Positions 16,130 through 24,095 are shown, counted from the first letter of the stretch. The stretch is DNA of 35,818 nt from Janthinobacterium sp. GW458P (GCF_002127585.1 NZ_NEGZ01000022.1:1201-37018), one strand, 5' to 3'. Translations and numbers: made by a program. The notes: a model not told the origin generated them from the letters alone.

Positions 16130-16270
16130 CCAGTACGCCAGTCGCTGCTGCGTAGGCCCGGACTGACGCTGGTAGCGGGCGCCAAAGTCGGCAAGCCATT
16201 CGATCAAAAGTGCGCGCCGCGCGCCTGGGCGTGGCGGGTACTGGGCATGGACGACCAGTGGGCTGAATAA
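16130..16270 (+). pseudogene. 3' remnant of an unidentified gene
   Basis: From directly after the adaptor stop, the same frame stays open for 46 codons and reads like protein (SLLRRPGLTLVAGAKVGK, then PRAWAWRVLGMDDQWAE) before TAA 16268-16270. There is no start codon or ribosome site. Its last codons (TGG GCT GAA TAA) match TGG GCC GAA TAG in the left leader copy behind fecA, with only synonymous or stop-to-stop differences. That suggests a real gene once ended here, just upstream of the phosphoesterase leader. I do not recognise the parent family. Confidence 0.5.
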
Positions 16271-16300
16271 TTCACACTGGCGCAGGGCCGGTGATACAAT
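16271..16300 (+). promoter_or_regulatory. Promoter of the phosphoesterase gene
   Basis: TTCACA and TACAAT with an 18-base spacer match sigma-70 boxes moderately well and are conserved unchanged in the duplicated copy at 9610-9639. Confidence 0.65.
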
Positions 16301-16310
16301 TTTCCCGCTT

Positions 16311-16346
16311 CACGGGCGTTGCCGGCCATTGCCGCCAACGCCCGTG
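16311..16346 (+). promoter_or_regulatory. Leader hairpin, right copy
   Basis: Arms CACGGGCGTTG (16311-16321) and CAACGCCCGTG (16336-16346) pair perfectly over 11 positions around a 14-base loop, 15 bases before AAGGAG. Relative to the left copy, three pairs are changed on both sides (A-U to G-C, U-A to C-G, C-G to U-A) and two G-U pairs became Watson-Crick. No U run follows, so a cis-acting RNA structure is likelier than a terminator. Confidence 0.82.
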
Positions 16347-16372
16347 CCCATAGAAACACCCAAGGAGAATGT

Positions 16373-18037
16373 GTGAAGGACCTCGCCCCCGCCCTGCCAG
16401 CCGATCCGGCCGACCAACCCGCCAACCCGTCGCGCCGGCGCATTTTCCAGGCCGCTTCCGCAGTCGGCCTGGCCGCCAGCCTGCCGGCGCTGGCCGACGC
16501 CGCGCCAGCAAAAAAAACCATCGCCAAGGGCTCGCTCGACGCGAAACTCAAGGCGCACGTCAAGAACGTGGTCGTGATCTACCTGGAAAACCGCAGCTTC
16601 AACAACCTGTTCGCCAACTTCCCCGGCACCAGCGCGCCCCTGTCCGCCGTCACGGCCGAACAGGCGCGGCAGCTGGACCGCGACGGCAAGCCGCTGGCCA
16701 CCCTGCCGAAGATCTGGGGCGGCCTGGTGCCGAACCAGCAGAACATCGGCGGCACCGATTACCTGATCAAGGAAGAGCAGATTTCCGGCCTGCCGAACGC
16801 GCCCTACAAATTGAGCGACGCGGCCGGCAAGCCCCTGCCCGAGAGCATCATCACGCGCGACCTGGTGCACCGCTTCTATAACAACCAGATGCAGATCAAC
16901 GGCGGCAAGAACGACGGCTTCGCCGCGTGGGCCGACAGCGGCGGCCTGGTGATGGGCCATTACGGCGAAACGTCGAAAAACCTGAACCTGTGGCAGATCG
17001 CCGAGCAGTACACGCTGTGCGACAACTTCTTCATGGCGGCCTTCGGCGGCTCGTATATGAACCACCAGTTCCTCGTCACGGGCCGCGCCAACGAGTATTT
17101 CAATGCTGCCGAGACGGCGGCGAAGAAAAAGATCGCCGTGCTGTCCGACGGCCCGCAAGGTGTGCGCCTGGCCATCTCGCCCGACTGCCCCGCCTCCGCG
17201 CTGGACGGCAAGCCGAAGTACGTCAATGACGGCGCCCTGACGCCAGACGGCTACGCCGTCAACACCATGGCGCCGCCATATCAACCGAGTTACGTCCGCC
17301 CCGCCTTCGACGGCGATCCGCTGCACGCCGACCCGGCCGACGCGAACACCCTGCCGCCGCAAACCTATGACACCATCGGCGACCTGCTGTCGCGCAAGGG
17401 CGTCAGCTGGGCGTGGTACGGCGGCGGCTGGCAAGCGGCGCTCGACCACAAGGGCGGCGGCAGCAAACCGAACTTCCAGTTCCACCACCAGCCGCTGAAC
17501 TACTTCAAGCAGTTCGCCCCTGGCACGGCCGCGCGCGCCGAGCACCTGCGCGACGGCGGCACGGGCGACAGCCCGATCTCGAACAAATTCCTCGCCGCCG
17601 CCGTGGCGGGCAAGCTGCCGGCCGTGACCTTCTACAAGCCGCAGGGCAACCTGAACCTGCACGCCGGCTATTCGGATATCGAGTCGGGCGACCAGCACGT
17701 GGCCAACGTCATCCAGCATCTGAAGGAATCACCGCAGTGGAAGGACATGATCGTGGTGATCACGTTTGACGAAAACGGCGGCTGGTGGGACCACGTGGCG
17801 CCGCCGAAAGGCGACCGCTGGGGCCCCGGCACGCGCATTCCCGCCATCGTCGTCTCGCCGTACGCGAAAAAAGGCGCCGTCGACCACAGTTTTTATGACA
17901 CCACGTCGATCCTGCGCCTGATCACGCGCCTGCACGACCTGCCGCTGCTCGAAGGCCTGAAAGTGCGCAATGACGCCTTCGCGTCACGCGGCGCGCTGCC
18001 GCCGGGTGACTTGACTGGCGCCTTGAGCTTCCGCTAA
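16373..18037 (+). CDS. Tat-exported acid phosphatase / phospholipase C-family phosphoesterase
   Basis: GTG 16373 is the start, five bases after AAGGAG; the nearby ATG at 16369 runs straight into TGA. The 554-residue protein opens with a twin-arginine signal (SRRRIFQAASAVGLAASLPALADA). Family motifs of the phosphoesterase superfamily (PF04185; AcpA and bacterial phospholipase C) follow: NVVVIYLENRSFNNLF, where Asn/Glu bind metal, then NGGKNDGFAAW, CDNFFMAAFGGSYMNHQFL, DIESGDQHVANVI and VITFDENGGWWDHVAPP. It would act in the periplasm or outside, releasing phosphate from phosphomonoesters or phospholipids. It resembles AcpA-type acid phosphatases more than the haemolytic PlcH. Expression is driven from the hairpin-bearing leader. 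Confidence 0.9.
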   Translation: MKDLAPALPADPADQPANPSRRRIFQAASAVGLAASLPALADAAPAKKTIAKGSLDAKLKAHVKNVVVIYLENRSFNNLFANFPGTSAPLSAVTAEQARQLDRDGKPLATLPKIWGGLVPNQQNIGGTDYLIKEEQISGLPNAPYKLSDAAGKPLPESIITRDLVHRFYNNQMQINGGKNDGFAAWADSGGLVMGHYGETSKNLNLWQIAEQYTLCDNFFMAAFGGSYMNHQFLVTGRANEYFNAAETAAKKKIAVLSDGPQGVRLAISPDCPASALDGKPKYVNDGALTPDGYAVNTMAPPYQPSYVRPAFDGDPLHADPADANTLPPQTYDTIGDLLSRKGVSWAWYGGGWQAALDHKGGGSKPNFQFHHQPLNYFKQFAPGTAARAEHLRDGGTGDSPISNKFLAAAVAGKLPAVTFYKPQGNLNLHAGYSDIESGDQHVANVIQHLKESPQWKDMIVVITFDENGGWWDHVAPPKGDRWGPGTRIPAIVVSPYAKKGAVDHSFYDTTSILRLITRLHDLPLLEGLKVRNDAFASRGALPPGDLTGALSFR

Positions 18038-18048
18038 GCCTCCCACAA

Positions 18049-18080
18049 TGCGGCACGCCTGTGATACACTGCGTGCCGCA
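18049..18080 (+). terminator. Palindromic hairpin behind the phosphoesterase gene
   Basis: TGCGGCACGC and GCGTGCCGCA pair perfectly over 10 bases around a 12-base loop, starting 11 bases after the stop codon. There is no real T run, so it may be a factor-assisted terminator or mRNA end-protecting structure. Confidence 0.5.
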
Positions 18081-18125
18081 CTTAAATCCGCAGGTCTGCT
18101 TTTCCTGCCGATGATATTCACAATG

Positions 18126-18156
18126 AGCCCGACTCCTGTAGCCGGGCTTTTGTTTT
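18126..18156 (+). terminator. Probable rho-independent terminator
   Basis: AGCCCG (18126-18131) pairs with CGGGCT (18143-18148) and is followed by TTTTGTTTT. It would end transcription from the phosphoesterase gene before the next small gene. Confidence 0.6.
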
Positions 18157-18249
18157 GTGGACGAAGCGTACAGAGTATTCACACAGCGGTCAGCTTTTTG
18201 CCCGCTCCCCGGCGCCGGTTATTCGCGGCCGGGGACCAGAGGTTCAGAA

Positions 18250-18486
18250 ATGAGAGATAAAAAAGACAACGCCACCATCGACTTGCCCGGTTTCGGCCCG
18301 CCGCCAGCGCACGACGCGCCAGAGCCGGCGCCGGAACCGCAGCGCCGCGTGCGCGCGCGCAAGGTGGCCTTGAAACAGGTGCAGCTCGAATTGCTGGAGC
18401 CGACCGACGCCACGGGCTTGCCCGTGTGGACGCGCGACGCCGGCCTTGACCTCACCGGCTTGCCCATCTGGGCGCCAGATAATTAG
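18250..18486 (+). CDS. Small TGLPxW-repeat hypothetical protein, 78 aa
   Basis: ATG 18250 is chosen because AGAGG lies 8 bases upstream. The protein starts with an acidic, Pro-rich part (IDLPGFGPPPAHDAPEPAPEP), has a basic helix (RRVRARKVALKQVQLELLEP) and ends with two copies of a short motif, ATGLPVWTRDAG and LTGLPIWAPD. No signal or membrane segment is present. The repeat and basic helix could bind nucleic acid or a partner protein, but this is speculation. Its leader contains a strong hairpin (CCCCGGC 18207-18213 with GCCGGGG 18228-18234) just before the ribosome site. It precedes dbpA by 110 bases in the same direction. Confidence 0.7.
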   Translation: MRDKKDNATIDLPGFGPPPAHDAPEPAPEPQRRVRARKVALKQVQLELLEPTDATGLPVWTRDAGLDLTGLPIWAPDN

Positions 18487-18596
18487 TACCCCACGCGGGC
18501 GGCCGTTTGCCGCCGGCTTCCACACCACCATCCGCACAAGGGCGTAGAACGCCTGTAGACTGTGCCCATCCACCGCTTTTTACCGGCTCCGCCCCT

Positions 18597-20024
18597 ATGA
18601 ACACCACCACTGCCACCACCAATTCCTTTTCCAGCCTGCCGCTGACGCCCGCCTTTTTGGCCAATCTGGATTCGCTCGGCTACCACGAGATGACCACCAT
18701 CCAGGCGCAAAGCCTGCCGGCGGTGCTCGATGGCCGCGACCTGATCGCGCAGGCGAAAACGGGCAGCGGCAAGACGGCCGCCTTCGGCATCGGCATCCTG
18801 CACAAGCTCAATCCGGCCTGGTTTGCCGTGCAGGGCCTGGTGCTGTGCCCCACGCGCGAGCTGGCCGACCAGGTGGCCAATGAGCTGCGCCGCCTGGCGC
18901 GCGCGGCCGGCAACATCAAGATCCTGACCTTGACGGGCGGCGCGCCGATGCGCCCGCAGATCGCCTCGCTGGAACACGGCGCCCACATCGTCGTCGGCAC
19001 GCCGGGCCGTTTGCGCGACCACCTGGGCCGCGGCACCATCAACCTGAACCACGTGCAGACGCTGGTGCTCGATGAAGCGGACCGCATGACGGACATGGGC
19101 TTTTACGAGGAAATCGCCGGCATCGTCAGCGCCTGCCCGGCGCGCCGCCAGACCCTGCTGTTCTCGGCCACCTACCCGGAAGACATCCGCCGCGCCACGG
19201 CGTCGTTCCTCGTCAATCCGCTGGAAGTGACGGTCGAGGCGCAGCACGACAACGACAAGATCGAGCAGCGCTTCTATGAAATCGGCTTCGACGAGCGCAA
19301 CGGCGCCGTCGGCAAGCTGTTGAAACACTTCAAGCCGGAATCCACGCTGGCCTTCTGCAACACCAAGGTGCATTGCCGCGAACTGGCCGACGAACTGCGC
19401 CAGCAGGGCTTTTCCGCGCTGGCCCTGTACGGCGAGCTGGAACAGCGCGAGCGCGATGAAATCCTCGTGCTGTTCGCCAACCGCAGCTGCTCCGTGCTGG
19501 TGGCCACCGACGTCGCCGCGCGCGGCCTCGATATTTCCGATCTGGGCGCCGTGATCAACGTCGACGTGTCGAAAGACACGGAAGTGCACATCCACCGCAT
19601 CGGCCGCACGGGCCGCGGCAGCAAGAAGGGCCTGGCCCTGTCGCTGTGCGCGCCGAACGAGAAAAAATGGGTCAAGCTGATCGAGCAGTACCAGAACAGC
19701 GCCGCCGAATGGCACGACCTGAAGGAGCTGAACGAGGACGATGGCGCAGAGGCGCTGCCGGCGCCGATGGTCACCCTGTGCATCATGGGCGGCAAGAAGG
19801 ACAAGCTGCGCCCGGGCGACCTGCTCGGCGCATTGACGGGCGACGCGGGCCTCACCAAGGAGCAGGTGGGCAAAATCAACGTGTTCGAGTTCATGACCTA
19901 CGTGGCGCTGGACCGCAAGGTGGCCGAAGCGGCGTTCAAGCGCCTGAACGCTGGCAATACCCTGGGCCGCGACTTCGGCAACATCAAGGGCCGCAGCTTC
20001 AAGATGCGCTTTATCGAGGCGTAA
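18597..20024 (+). CDS. dbpA: ATP-dependent RNA helicase DbpA
   Basis: Start ATG 18597 gives 475 residues; an upstream in-frame start at 18507 adds an unlikely Pro-rich extension. DEAD-box motifs are in order: Q motif around GYHEMTTIQAQSLP, motif I AKTGSGKT (residues 53-60), PTRELADQ, TPGRLRD, DEAD in VLDEADRM, SAT in FSATYP, then domain 2 with VATDVAARGLDI and HRIGRTGR. The last 75 residues (VTLCIMGGKKDKLRPGDLLGAL to GRSFKMRFIEA) are the DbpA RNA-binding domain that recognises hairpin 92 of 23S rRNA. The enzyme acts in assembly of the 50S subunit. It overlaps the 3' end of a convergent gene by 14 bases. Confidence 0.94.
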   Translation: MNTTTATTNSFSSLPLTPAFLANLDSLGYHEMTTIQAQSLPAVLDGRDLIAQAKTGSGKTAAFGIGILHKLNPAWFAVQGLVLCPTRELADQVANELRRLARAAGNIKILTLTGGAPMRPQIASLEHGAHIVVGTPGRLRDHLGRGTINLNHVQTLVLDEADRMTDMGFYEEIAGIVSACPARRQTLLFSATYPEDIRRATASFLVNPLEVTVEAQHDNDKIEQRFYEIGFDERNGAVGKLLKHFKPESTLAFCNTKVHCRELADELRQQGFSALALYGELEQRERDEILVLFANRSCSVLVATDVAARGLDISDLGAVINVDVSKDTEVHIHRIGRTGRGSKKGLALSLCAPNEKKWVKLIEQYQNSAAEWHDLKELNEDDGAEALPAPMVTLCIMGGKKDKLRPGDLLGALTGDAGLTKEQVGKINVFEFMTYVALDRKVAEAAFKRLNAGNTLGRDFGNIKGRSFKMRFIEA

Positions 20025-20562
20025 GGCCTTGCAAGGTACGCAGGGCCGCCATGGTCCTGCGTCCCGGATAGCCGTCCCACACAGGGTACTGCCCGCGGTA
20101 GTAGCAACTCCAGTAGCTGATGCTGCGCCGCTCCAGCGTATCGAGATACGCTGGGTTCTCCCGCAGGTAGCGCGCCAGCGCTTCCGTATTCCAGGCAGGC
20201 AGCGCCGCGCCAATGACCGCGACAATCTCCAGCACGTATTCGCCGCACAGGTGCACGACGAAGGGCACCGTCCACGCCCGCTCCTGCTGCAGCAGCTGCC
20301 TTGCACACGCTTCGCGCAGATGGCCGTCATGGTGGCGCGTGCCCAGGCACAGGGCGAGCACGCCTGCGTCGCCGGCCAGCCGCGTACAGTTCAGCAGCTG
20401 CCCGCGGTCGTAATACGTGCGCGCGGGGATGCGCAGCAGCCGGCCATCCTGATGCACGTCAAACGGTGCCGACGGCGCGTGCAGCTGGCCTTGGGCCAGC
20501 GCAGGCAGCAGCCCGGCCAGCGTGTACGCCAAGGCCGCAGGAAAGGCGTCCGCTTCAGCCAT
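20011..20562 (-). CDS. Conserved-looking hypothetical protein, 183 aa
   Basis: ATG 20562 is preferred because AGGAGG stands 6-7 bases upstream; the frame extends further, but that part lies in the preceding gene. The protein is alpha-helical and cytoplasmic, with an N-terminal helix (FPAALAYTLAGLLPALAQ), a central segment LCLGTRHHDGHLREACARQLL, and an aromatic-rich C-terminus (RRSISYWSCYYRGQYPVW, then YPGRRTM). I have a sense of similar uncharacterised proteins in Burkholderiales but cannot name a domain. It overlaps the upstream gene by 8 bases, so the two are translationally coupled, and the convergent dbpA by 14 bases. Confidence 0.78.
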   Translation of the reverse strand: MAEADAFPAALAYTLAGLLPALAQGQLHAPSAPFDVHQDGRLLRIPARTYYDRGQLLNCTRLAGDAGVLALCLGTRHHDGHLREACARQLLQQERAWTVPFVVHLCGEYVLEIVAVIGAALPAWNTEALARYLRENPAYLDTLERRSISYWSCYYRGQYPVWDGYPGRRTMAALRTLQGLTPR

Positions 20563-21124
20563 CGCGCCCCTCCTGGCAGACTTTGCGCACGCCCAGCGCA
20601 GGTTTATCCATTTTTTCAAAGATCACATTCGAATACCATTGCGCGGGATCGCCCCCGGTGGGCTTGCCCAGCGAAATATAGTAGCCGCCGTGCGCAAACA
20701 GGGCCGTGGTTTCCTTGCCCGGCCTGGCGCCCTGCAGGAAGGCCGGCCAGGCCGCCTTGTCGACTGGCTTAAAACGCGCGCCCAGCAGCGCCAGCAGGCG
20801 CGCGTGCGTGGCCGGCGCATACGCAAACAGGTACAGGTATTCGACCAGTTCCCCACCCTCCGCGAGGCGGGTGACGGCGGCCGTCGCGGCCTCGACGTCG
20901 CCGCCGAAGCTGCACAGGGTGCCGCCGCTGTAGGCGAAATCGATGACGGTCGCCGGCGCGCACGCCTGCCGCTCCCTGTCGACACCAACGGGCGGCAGCG
21001 CGCGCACCTGCGCCAGCAGCGCCTCGCTGGATGTGGCCAGCGCGGGAAAGCCCGGACACCCGCTGGCCCCCTGCGCGGCAGAAAAGGCCAGGCTACAACT
21101 CAGTAACAGCAAACGACGCTTCAC
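20555..21124 (-). CDS. Secreted hypothetical protein, 189 aa
   Basis: Starts at ATG 21124 with a Sec signal peptide (MKRRLLLLSCSLAFSAAQGA). The mature protein of about 170 residues has four cysteines (in ASGCPGF, RQACAPA, TLCSFGG and RKVCQEG) that may form two disulfides, and a region rich in aromatics (LVEYLYLFAY). It is probably periplasmic. It is the first gene of a two-gene leftward operon; its stop lies within the start of the 183-aa gene. I recognise no family. The pairing of a periplasmic with a cytoplasmic unknown is notable but uninformative as to role. Confidence 0.75.
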   Translation of the reverse strand: MKRRLLLLSCSLAFSAAQGASGCPGFPALATSSEALLAQVRALPPVGVDRERQACAPATVIDFAYSGGTLCSFGGDVEAATAAVTRLAEGGELVEYLYLFAYAPATHARLLALLGARFKPVDKAAWPAFLQGARPGKETTALFAHGGYYISLGKPTGGDPAQWYSNVIFEKMDKPALGVRKVCQEGRDG

Positions 21125-21179
21125 GGCATCTCCAGTTTCATCGGGCCATCATTATGCCTCGCCGGGACACAGAGCATCA

Positions 21180-22568
21180 TCACAAGACGCGCGCCTGCTG
21201 CCCCTGCGGCGTATCGTCGATGTCGTAGCCGGCCGCGCGCGCCAGTGCGCGCAGACGGTCCGCCTCGGCCCACTGGCGCTGCGCGCGGGCGATGGCCCGT
21301 TCCGCCATCCACGCCTGCACTGGCTGCGGCACATTCACCTGCGCCGGCTGCCAGGCCAGCAGATCGAGACCCAGGGCGGAGTCGAAACGGGCCATGGTGG
21401 CCTTTTTCACAGCATCAGGCAGGCCGCTTTTCAGCAATTCCCAGGCCACGGCCAGGGCGCGCGGAAAGTTCAGGTCATCGTTGATGCAGGTCATAAAACG
21501 CGCCAGCCACACGGGGTCGGCCTCACCCTGCACCTCGCCCCGCCCTTCGCTCAATGCATGCACGGCGACGCGCAGGCGTGCCAGGCCGCTGATGGCGGCA
21601 CGCAAGGCTTCGTCCGTGAAATTGAGGCTGCTGCGGTAGTGGGCGCCCAGGCACAGGTAGCGGTAGGCCAAGGGGTCCACACCCTGCTGCACCAGGCTTT
21701 GCAGGCGTAAAAAGTCGCCCGAGGACTTCGACATCTTCGCCTCCTGCGTCTTGAGGAAAGCGCCGTGCAGCCAAAAATTGGCCAGGCGCGTGCCATGGCG
21801 CGCTTGCGTCTGCGCGATCTCATTGCTGTGGTGAACGGCCACATGGTCTTCGCCGCCGCAATGGATGTCGAAATACGTGCCCAGGTGCTTTTCCGCCATG
21901 GCCGAGCATTCGATATGCCAGCCGGGAAAGCCCAGGCCCCAGGGACTGTCCCATTCCATCTGCCGCTGGCCCGGCACGCCGCTGAACTTCCACAGTGCGA
22001 AGTCGCAGATGTCGCGTTTTTCTCCCAGTTCCACGCGTTTGCCCGCCTGCAGGCCGTCGCGATTCAGGCGCGCCAGCTGGCCGTAACCGTCCTGGCGCGT
22101 GGTGTCGAAATACATGCCGTCAGCCGTGCGGTAGGTATAGCCCTTCGCTTCCAGGTCCGCAATAAAAGCGATCTGCTCGGCGATATGGTCGGTGGCCCGG
22201 CACCAGACGGTGGGCGGCAGGATATTGAGCTGGCGCAAATCCTCTTCGAACGCGCGCGTGAATGCCGCGGCGATGTCCCATGCCGACCTGCCGCTGCGCC
22301 GGCTCCTGGCCTCGACCTTGTCGTCGCCGCTGTCCGCATCCGACGTCAGGTGGCCCACGTCAGTGATGTTCATCACGTGGCGTACCTGCAGGCCGTTGAA
22401 CTCGAGCGCGCGGCGCAAGCCGTCGACGAACAGATAGGTGCGCAGGTTGCCGATGTGCGCGTAATCGTAGACGGTGGGGCCGCAGGCGTACAGGCCCGCC
22501 TTGCCCGGCTCGATGGCCTCGAATGGCCGCAGGCTGCGGCTATACGTGTCGTACAGGTGAAGTGTCAT
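21180..22568 (-). CDS. cysS: Cysteine--tRNA ligase
   Basis: A 462-residue class I aminoacyl-tRNA synthetase that charges tRNA-Cys. Visible features are the zinc/cysteine-site YACGPTVYD (Cys29), the HIGH-type motif as HIGN (38-41), the second zinc ligand stretch [13 protein letters not shown] and [15 protein letters not shown], and the KMSKS loop. The C-terminus has the usual [23 protein letters not shown] ending. Length matches the family. The Arg-rich insertion around [16 protein letters not shown] is as expected for family variants. Ribosome site GGAAAG is modest. I cannot tell whether this is the only cysS in the genome; it might be a second copy. Confidence 0.94.
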   Translation of the reverse strand: MTLHLYDTYSRSLRPFEAIEPGKAGLYACGPTVYDYAHIGNLRTYLFVDGLRRALEFNGLQVRHVMNITDVGHLTSDADSGDDKVEARSRRSGRSAWDIAAAFTRAFEEDLRQLNILPPTVWCRATDHIAEQIAFIADLEAKGYTYRTADGMYFDTTRQDGYGQLARLNRDGLQAGKRVELGEKRDICDFALWKFSGVPGQRQMEWDSPWGLGFPGWHIECSAMAEKHLGTYFDIHCGGEDHVAVHHSNEIAQTQARHGTRLANFWLHGAFLKTQEAKMSKSSGDFLRLQSLVQQGVDPLAYRYLCLGAHYRSSLNFTDEALRAAISGLARLRVAVHALSEGRGEVQGEADPVWLARFMTCINDDLNFPRALAVAWELLKSGLPDAVKKATMARFDSALGLDLLAWQPAQVNVPQPVQAWMAERAIARAQRQWAEADRLRALARAAGYDIDDTPQGQQARVL

Positions 22569-22591
22569 GCGGGTCTTTCCAAAGTGGGGCG

Positions 22592-22632
22592 GAAAAAGAA
22601 AATGGCCACAGGTTTTTCAACACTGTGGCCAT
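22592..22632 (-). terminator. Rho-independent terminator for the leftward fsr transcript
   Basis: On the minus strand ATGGCCACAG and CTGTGGCCAT (22632-22623 and 22611-22602) form a perfect 10-base stem followed by TTTCTTTTT. It lies 175 bases past the transporter stop and just before cysS, insulating the two genes. The 22633-22806 stretch holds a second GC-rich inverted repeat directly after the transporter and only a doubtful 32-codon frame. Confidence 0.8.
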
Positions 22633-22806
22633 CGGAATGAGGAATAAAAAGTTTAACGGCGCCGGGCCGCATCCTCACGAAGCCAGGTACACGGACACAG
22701 CGCAGCAGCGGCGCCGGATGCAAAAACTGGAGGGAGGATGAAAGTGATCATGGGACGAATATCGCATGCGCGCGGGCGGGCCGTCAAGCCCTCCCGCGTC
22801 CCCCGC

Positions 22807-24039
22807 TTATTTTTTCGCCTGCTCGATATGCGGCAGCAGTACCGTCAGGATGCCCAGCAGCGGCAGGTAGGAGCAGATTTTATACACATAGGCGATGCCC
22901 GCCACGTCGGCCAGGTGGCCCATGGCCGCCGCGGCGATGCCGGACACGCCGAACATCAGGCCAAAGAAGATGCCCGCGATCATGCCCACCTTACCCGGCA
23001 CCAATTCTTGCGCAAAGACAACGATGGCGGAAAAAGCGGAAGAAATCACAAAGCCGATGATTACCGTCAATACGGCCGTCCAGAACAGGTCGACATACGG
23101 CAGCAGCAGAGTGAACGGCGCGGCGCCCAGGATGGAAATCCAGATCACGCGCTTGCGCCCGATGCGGTCGCCGATGGGTCCGCCCATGAAGGTGCCGGCC
23201 GCCACGGCGGCGAGGAACAGGAACAGATAGAGCTGGGCATCGCCGAGCGAAAGGTGGAATTTATCGATCAGGTAAAAGGTGTAGTAACTCGACAGGCTGG
23301 CCATGTAGATGTATTTTGAAAACACCAGCAGGGCCAGCACGCCCAGCGCCCCCATTACCTTGTTGCGCGACAAGTTCGGGCCATGACCGCCCGCCTTCGG
23401 CTTGAAGCTGGCCAGGTGGCCGCGGTACCAGCCGCTGACCTTGTACAGTATGCCGATGGCCAGCACGGCCAGCAAGCTGAACCAGGCGATATTGCCGTGG
23501 CCACGGTTCACGATGACGGCGGCCGCCAGCAGCGGCCCCAGGGCGGAACCCACATTGCCGCCCACCTGGAACAGCGACTGGGCAAAGCCGTAGCGCCCGC
23601 CCGAGGCCATGCGCGCCACGCGCGACGCTTCCGGGTGGAAAGTCGAGGAACCGACGCCGATCAGGCCAGCGGCGAGCAGCAGGGTCGGGAAGGTTGAGAC
23701 GACGGCCAGCATCAGCACGCCGGCCAGGGTGAAGCACATGCCGACAGGCAGCAGGAATGGCAGCGGACGGCGGTCCGTGTACAAGCCGATCCACGGCTGC
23801 AGCAACGATGCCGTGCACTGGAACGTCAGGGTTATAAGGCCGACCTGGGTAAAACTGAGTGAAAACTCGGCTTTCAGCATCGGATAAATCGAGGGCAACA
23901 GGGCCTGGATCAAGTCATTGAGCAGGTGCACGAAGGCGACGGCGCCCAGGATGTGCATGGCCAGGCCGGATTGCTGTTGTGAACTGGACAGTGTGGTGGC
24001 CGCCGGCATGGCGGCGGGAGATGGGGTGATGGTGTGCAT
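22807..24039 (-). CDS. MFS exporter of the fosmidomycin-resistance (Fsr) family
   Basis: A 410-residue major facilitator with 12 predicted membrane helices. Family-like landmarks are FVHLLNDLIQALLPSIYPMLK in the first helix region, IGLYTDRRP in the 2-3 loop, GVGSSTFHPEASRVARMAS (a stretch conserved in Fsr proteins), and GPIGDRIGRKRV between helices 8 and 9. Start ATG 24039 has GGAAGA five bases upstream. Fsr relatives export fosmidomycin and other small compounds by proton antiport; the natural substrate here is unknown. It is divergent from the AraC-type regulator at 24096, which may control it from the short 56-base shared region. Confidence 0.88.
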   Translation of the reverse strand: MHTITPSPAAMPAATTLSSSQQQSGLAMHILGAVAFVHLLNDLIQALLPSIYPMLKAEFSLSFTQVGLITLTFQCTASLLQPWIGLYTDRRPLPFLLPVGMCFTLAGVLMLAVVSTFPTLLLAAGLIGVGSSTFHPEASRVARMASGGRYGFAQSLFQVGGNVGSALGPLLAAAVIVNRGHGNIAWFSLLAVLAIGILYKVSGWYRGHLASFKPKAGGHGPNLSRNKVMGALGVLALLVFSKYIYMASLSSYYTFYLIDKFHLSLGDAQLYLFLFLAAVAAGTFMGGPIGDRIGRKRVIWISILGAAPFTLLLPYVDLFWTAVLTVIIGFVISSAFSAIVVFAQELVPGKVGMIAGIFFGLMFGVSGIAAAAMGHLADVAGIAYVYKICSYLPLLGILTVLLPHIEQAKK

Positions 24040-24095
24040 GAATCTTCCGCAGTGATCGGGCGCGGCAGGCAGCCCGGCAAAGAAAGCAGTATAGT

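Larger units (their letters stand above)
16260..16423 (+). repeat. Right copy of duplicated leader (intact, drives phosphoesterase)
   Basis: Direct repeat of 9599-9756. It carries TTCACA (16271-16276), an 18-base spacer, TACAAT (16295-16300), the hairpin, AAGGAG (16362-16367) and the GTG start at 16373. Promoter and ribosome-site flanks are nearly identical between copies, while the hairpin differs at many positions. Confidence 0.88.

Noticed and set aside
16319-16372. N-terminal extension of the phosphoesterase from TTG 16319
   Set aside because: It would start inside the leader hairpin and lacks a ribosome site; GTG 16373 follows AAGGAG and leads into a Tat signal.
9599-16423. Transposon or insertion sequence explaining the repeat-bounded block
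   Set aside because: No transposase, integrase or terminal inverted repeats are present, and the repeats are a gene leader with promoter and ribosome site, too long for a target-site duplication.
18483-20330. 615-codon open frame antisense to dbpA
   Set aside because: It mirrors the codon structure of a G/C-rich gene. dbpA on the other strand has every DEAD-box motif, while this frame gives a low-complexity Arg/Gln/Gly/Ala-rich product without a ribosome site.
21765-22640. Long frame antisense to cysS
   Set aside because: The product lacks motifs, while cysS is unmistakable on the other strand.
22640-22762. 32-codon leftward frame between the Fsr-type exporter gene and its terminator
   Set aside because: Very short, without a good ribosome site; it reads more like 3' untranslated sequence.
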